From: Cordilura impudica | Lineage: Eukaryota > Arthropoda > Insecta > Diptera > Scathophagidae | NCBI GenBank assembly: GCA_963682025.1 | Contig: OY821519.1 | Location: 73,712,314-73,776,313, forward strand | Reading direction: 5' to 3' | Length of the DNA: 64,000 nucleotides | The notes under the pieces: model-generated | The model's input: only the letters and a program-made list of their open reading frames with translations | The model's database searches: none | Told to the model about the DNA's origin: nothing | Part shown: in pieces, positions 60,784 to 64,000 of the stretch | Numbering within the stretch: the stretch's first letter is position 1 | How the letters are laid out: the number at the start of each line of letters is the position of its first letter | Made by a program: the position numbers and the translations under genes

Positions 60784-61083
60784 TAATAATTAAGCATTTA
60801 AAACCTTAAAATATTTATTTACTCTACAGTAGTTCATGCTCTTTCTATAGCTATTAAAGAAACTATTTTTGGCTAGATAAAACAATGTTGAGATTTCAAT
60901 CGATTTATTAATAATGATATGTTCAGGATGAAAAATATAGCAATATGGGTACCAATGAAACATATTTAAAGAATTTATTTAAAAAAAATACTATAAACTA
61001 TTCGAAAATATTAAAAATATAAATTGCAGAAAGTTTGAAATAAACTAAAAATTAAATCTTATTAAATTTTTGTCGGAAATACA
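60784..61083 (+). repeat. Satellite-like family E, single unit
   Basis: TCAATCGATTTATTAATAATG near 60896 and CAATATGGGTACCAATG near 60941. Another weak core lies at 61586-61606 (AAACCTATTTATTATGAATG). Confidence 0.5.
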
Positions 61084-61418
61084 TCTATAATGTTTTGTTC
61101 TACCATTTTATCCCGATTTTGACCAAACAAATATTATTTGAAAGATATTTCTTTTTAGCTGTTCACCAGATTTACAGATTTTTAAATGTTTTCCTTTATT
61201 TTGAGTAAATTACATTTAAAGTTGCTACTTACACATACATAAAATTATAAATATGCTTTGTGTGTTCTATTAAATTTGTTAACGTGTTTGTTAATGAGTT
61301 TGTTATCATCATTCACAATAGTAATAAACCAAATAAGTGTTGAGTTGTGAATTGGCTAAGTTGAAATATAAAGTTGCCTAGAAATTGCACTCGAATTTCG
61401 AGGTCTGAACTCTGCTAG
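61084..61418 (+). mobile_element. Helitron family B, internally deleted near 5' end
   Basis: TCTATAATG joins directly to TTTTGTTCTACC, losing about 35 bp including TTAATAGGC. It ends GAACTCTGCTAG with an intact hairpin. Host A61083 and T61419. Confidence 0.85.
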
Positions 61419-63266
61419 TACATATAATTAGGCAAAAACCCTATTCCCAAAAATTTTATTTTGGGAATAGGGTTCTCTAGCACAGAAAATCAATACTTAA
61501 AAAATAAATTTAGTGTATTTACTGATTGTGTTTTGGTTTTTGATATTAATAAATACCATTCTTGTCTAGATACAACAGTGTTGTGATTTAAACCTATTTA
61601 TTATGAATGAAATATTGAAGGTGGATGATTTAAAAATAATATTCAAATGGATTTAAAAATAATATTCAAAAAATCCTATAAACTTTTTGATATAACTGAG
61701 GATAGAAATTTTAAGAGAATTTTAACAAAATTAATATAAAAACAAACAAAACAAAATAGAATGTTCATAAAATATTTGTCAACGGCACACAGGTACTTGA
61801 TCTTTATTATTATTGAACTATCATACCATCCGTGAATTCTTAAGTTATGCACTTAGTGGCAAAATTCTAGATCTCTCTAATTAATATTTTCCTTTAAAAT
61901 AAAAGCTAAAACGTTTTAATGATAGCATAATTGAAATATTGCGTTATTTTAAATAAAAATCTTAATTATTATTTATACAAATTTCATGTTGATCCAACAC
62001 AATCACCAAAACTCATAAAGTTTTATAACAAATAATATAATTAAAAAAGTCAACTTTTTACTTGCAACAGTTGGCCTTTAAGCAGTTTTCAAATATAAGC
62101 CTGTTGAATGTTACTGATATCATATCCGTTGACAGTTTTATATATCTTTATGTTCAAAAAAAGGAGTCATTTCAAAAACAAAAACAAAACTACAACGTTA
62201 TAGTAAATAATAAAATAAAAAAGTAATCGACTTCAACCATCCTTTCCCCTATGAAAAAGGTTCTTCTCAATTTTGTTTACTTAACAGACGGTTGTTGTTG
62301 TCATTCCTTTTAAGCTGCTGATTGCCACTGCGGCATATTTCTAAAGGAAAATTTTTTTTTGGTTTTTGTTCCTGTAAATGTCTCTTTTTTTTAAATAAAG
62401 AATGCCTGAGGTCAATTTTGTTGGTATTGTTACAATAAACGCCTTCACAAGAGGGATTTTTTAAGACCTTAACGAATTTTGAAAGGCCTACAGAGTACAT
62501 TTAAATTAAGCTAAGAATATACTGAAAAAAGCAGAGATGATAACAATTCTAATAAAATCGGTGCATATTTTACTTATTCTACAGTAAACTGTTCTCGGAT
62601 TCTCTCTACTACGTTGTACATTGTCAAACCTCTTGGTTTTCTAACACCATTTCTGAAAATGTCCTCGGAAGCTTCTTATATAAGTACTAATAACTATCTA
62701 TTATCTTGGCACCTAAAAGCATTTGCAAACCAAGTCTTGTAAAAAAAACTAAAGACTAGCTGTAATATTGCATAAAATCAAATTCCGACAATGACAAATA
62801 ATAACAAATAAATAAAAATCAAAAATTTTTTTTGTTACAAACAACAGGGAAAACTAAATACGTTTCATCTCCTACAGCAAAATGTACATAAAATGATAAA
62901 AAAGAAGCGAAAAATCAAGAAAAATCACATTAAAATCCAGTTAATACTCCATAACTTATTTATGGTTGTATAATAAAAAAAAAACTACTGGAGCGACATT
63001 TAAAAAAAAACCAATTTCCCACGTTAAAGTCAAAAGCAATAAAATAAGTGTAAAAAGGGCATATTTAGTCAGCCTTGCTTAATGAATTTAAAATAGTATT
63101 TAAAGGAAATCCCACAATATATAATTATATTTATAATATCTAGCACAGATATTTTTGTTAATGAATTTTTAAAAATTGGACTTTGTTAAAATAATAAAAT
63201 TCACTATCGTAAGGTTTTCAGCTGGTTTTTTTTAAATAAAATATATTTTTCGCCCACTTATTTTAA
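61419..63266. other. AT-rich DNA with one perfect hairpin
   Basis: AACCCTATTCCCAAAA (61437-61452) and its exact inverse (61459-61474) form a 16-bp stem with a 6-nt loop. Otherwise no feature is supported; the minus frame at 62267-62500 is not recognised. Confidence 0.5.
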
Positions 63267-63405
63267 CTAGCTGATTCCAGCACTCGAAATTCGAGTGCAA
63301 TTTCTTCGCAACTTTATTTTTCAACATAGCCAATTCACCAACCAACACTATTTTGGTTTATTAGTATTGTGAATGAAGAAAACAAACTCATTAACAAACA
63401 CATTC
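63267..63405 (-). mobile_element. Helitron family B, truncated by the next insertion
   Basis: CTAGCTGATTCCAGC (inverse 3' end), a perfect hairpin (GCACTCGAAATTCGAGTGC), then interior to AACAAACACATTC, where the match to other copies stops. The 5' part is missing inside the window. Confidence 0.85.
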
Positions 63406-64000
63406 AGCCCAATTACGAATATTCTCAAGAAATTTCTTTCTCACGGAAAATACTTTTCTCGAGAAAAAAATCCTCTAATTATAAATTGCGCGTGAACAAA
63501 AAAATTTATAAGTGGCATCATCGAATTTCGAAGCCAGCTGTTTTGCTTATTGACAATTAATTTTCTATTTTTTTGTGTGTGCAAGCGAAAATAAATTTAT
63601 TTAAAAAAAATTAATTAAAAAAATGATGCGAGCACTTGTGGAGGAAATTGGTGTTGTAGAATAACAACAACGAAATAGCTAACGGATTGCTAGAAGTCAA
63701 TTGCGGGCTGAATTTATGAAAAACGCAGTCAATGCCTGAATTGGCTTTCATTAAAGTTAACAATAGTTGAAGTTGGGCTTTATTTGTGGTCTTCAACCTA
63801 CAAAAACAATAAAATATAAATTTTTTTATTTAAATTTTGTTTTATGAAAATACTTCTTACATTTTTATGTAAACTCCCGTCTGTTTTGCAAGGGAAATTT
63901 TTTGAGGGAAGAAACCAAATTCAAGTGCACTGAGAATAACTACTTTCTTCCCCTCGAATTTTTTTCCGAAGGAATTTTTATTCATAATAGGGCAAAAAGG
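63406..64000. mobile_element. Possible Harbinger-like element, partial
   Basis: It interrupts Helitron B beginning GCCCAATTACGAATATTC. Near the window end the inverse, GCCCTATTATGAATAAAAAT (63973-63993), is a similar but imperfect counterpart. A short peptide (MRALVEEIGVV from 63623, later QLRAEFMKNAVNA) could be an N-terminal remnant. The ends resemble those at 33.3-33.9 kb. Family tentative. Confidence 0.35.

Overview
The window is eukaryotic, very AT-rich, non-genic DNA from what is most likely a higher (brachyceran, perhaps calyptrate or blow-fly-like) dipteran. The evidence is a dense mix of decayed transposons of insect type (piggyBac, mariner, Bari-like and other Tc1-like elements, Helitrons, a LINE, a tRNA-derived SINE, foldback elements), a 62-nt fly-sized intron and long low-complexity arrays. 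The taxon is an inference. No intact host gene, tRNA or rRNA gene, or CRISPR array is visible. Only one weak host-exon candidate is listed (near 23.6 kb).

Layout. 1-8.6 kb: the 3' end of an autonomous-type Helitron, then a degenerate tandem satellite of about 260 bp (here called E) broken up by insertions: a TIR repeat (family A), a repeat with A-rich core (D), a foldback, a long non-autonomous Helitron (family B) and a 3.67-kb piggyBac flanked by TTAA with a decayed transposase. 8.6-13.5 kb: Helitron B, family A and a 2.3-kb minisatellite. 13.5-18.3 kb: unclassified AT-rich DNA and one A copy. 18.3-29.9 kb: two diverged copies of one LINE, each interrupted by two Helitrons; a three-level nest A/B/A; Helitron family C; a foldback hairpin; and a homogeneous 17-bp minisatellite related to the first. 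29.9-36.5 kb: SINE with perfect target-site duplications, Helitron B, a decayed Harbinger-like region, a DDE-like protein remnant and about 1.53 kb of uninterrupted (TTA)n. 36.5-46 kb: Helitron B, Bari-like pseudogene, half of a foldback element with a 50-bp perfect hairpin, Helitron C carrying a small MITE, three head-to-tail Helitrons and a second D copy. 46-64 kb: more A and B copies, a second MITE inside an A copy, Tc1-like and mariner pseudogenes, a second SINE, a near-complete foldback copy, and a final Helitron B cut by another insertion.

The window is best read as a stratigraphy of insertions, not as a set of cooperating genes. The most useful observations concern Helitrons. Exact A|T insertion boundaries are visible, and removing one element restores a reading frame. 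The same two positions in two LINE copies carry different Helitrons. Three elements sit directly head to tail. I saw no convincing new multi-gene system. The candidates for undescribed biology are the repeat families themselves (A, B, C, D, E), the long perfect hairpins and the shared Helitron insertion sites. All names A to F are working labels for this window only.
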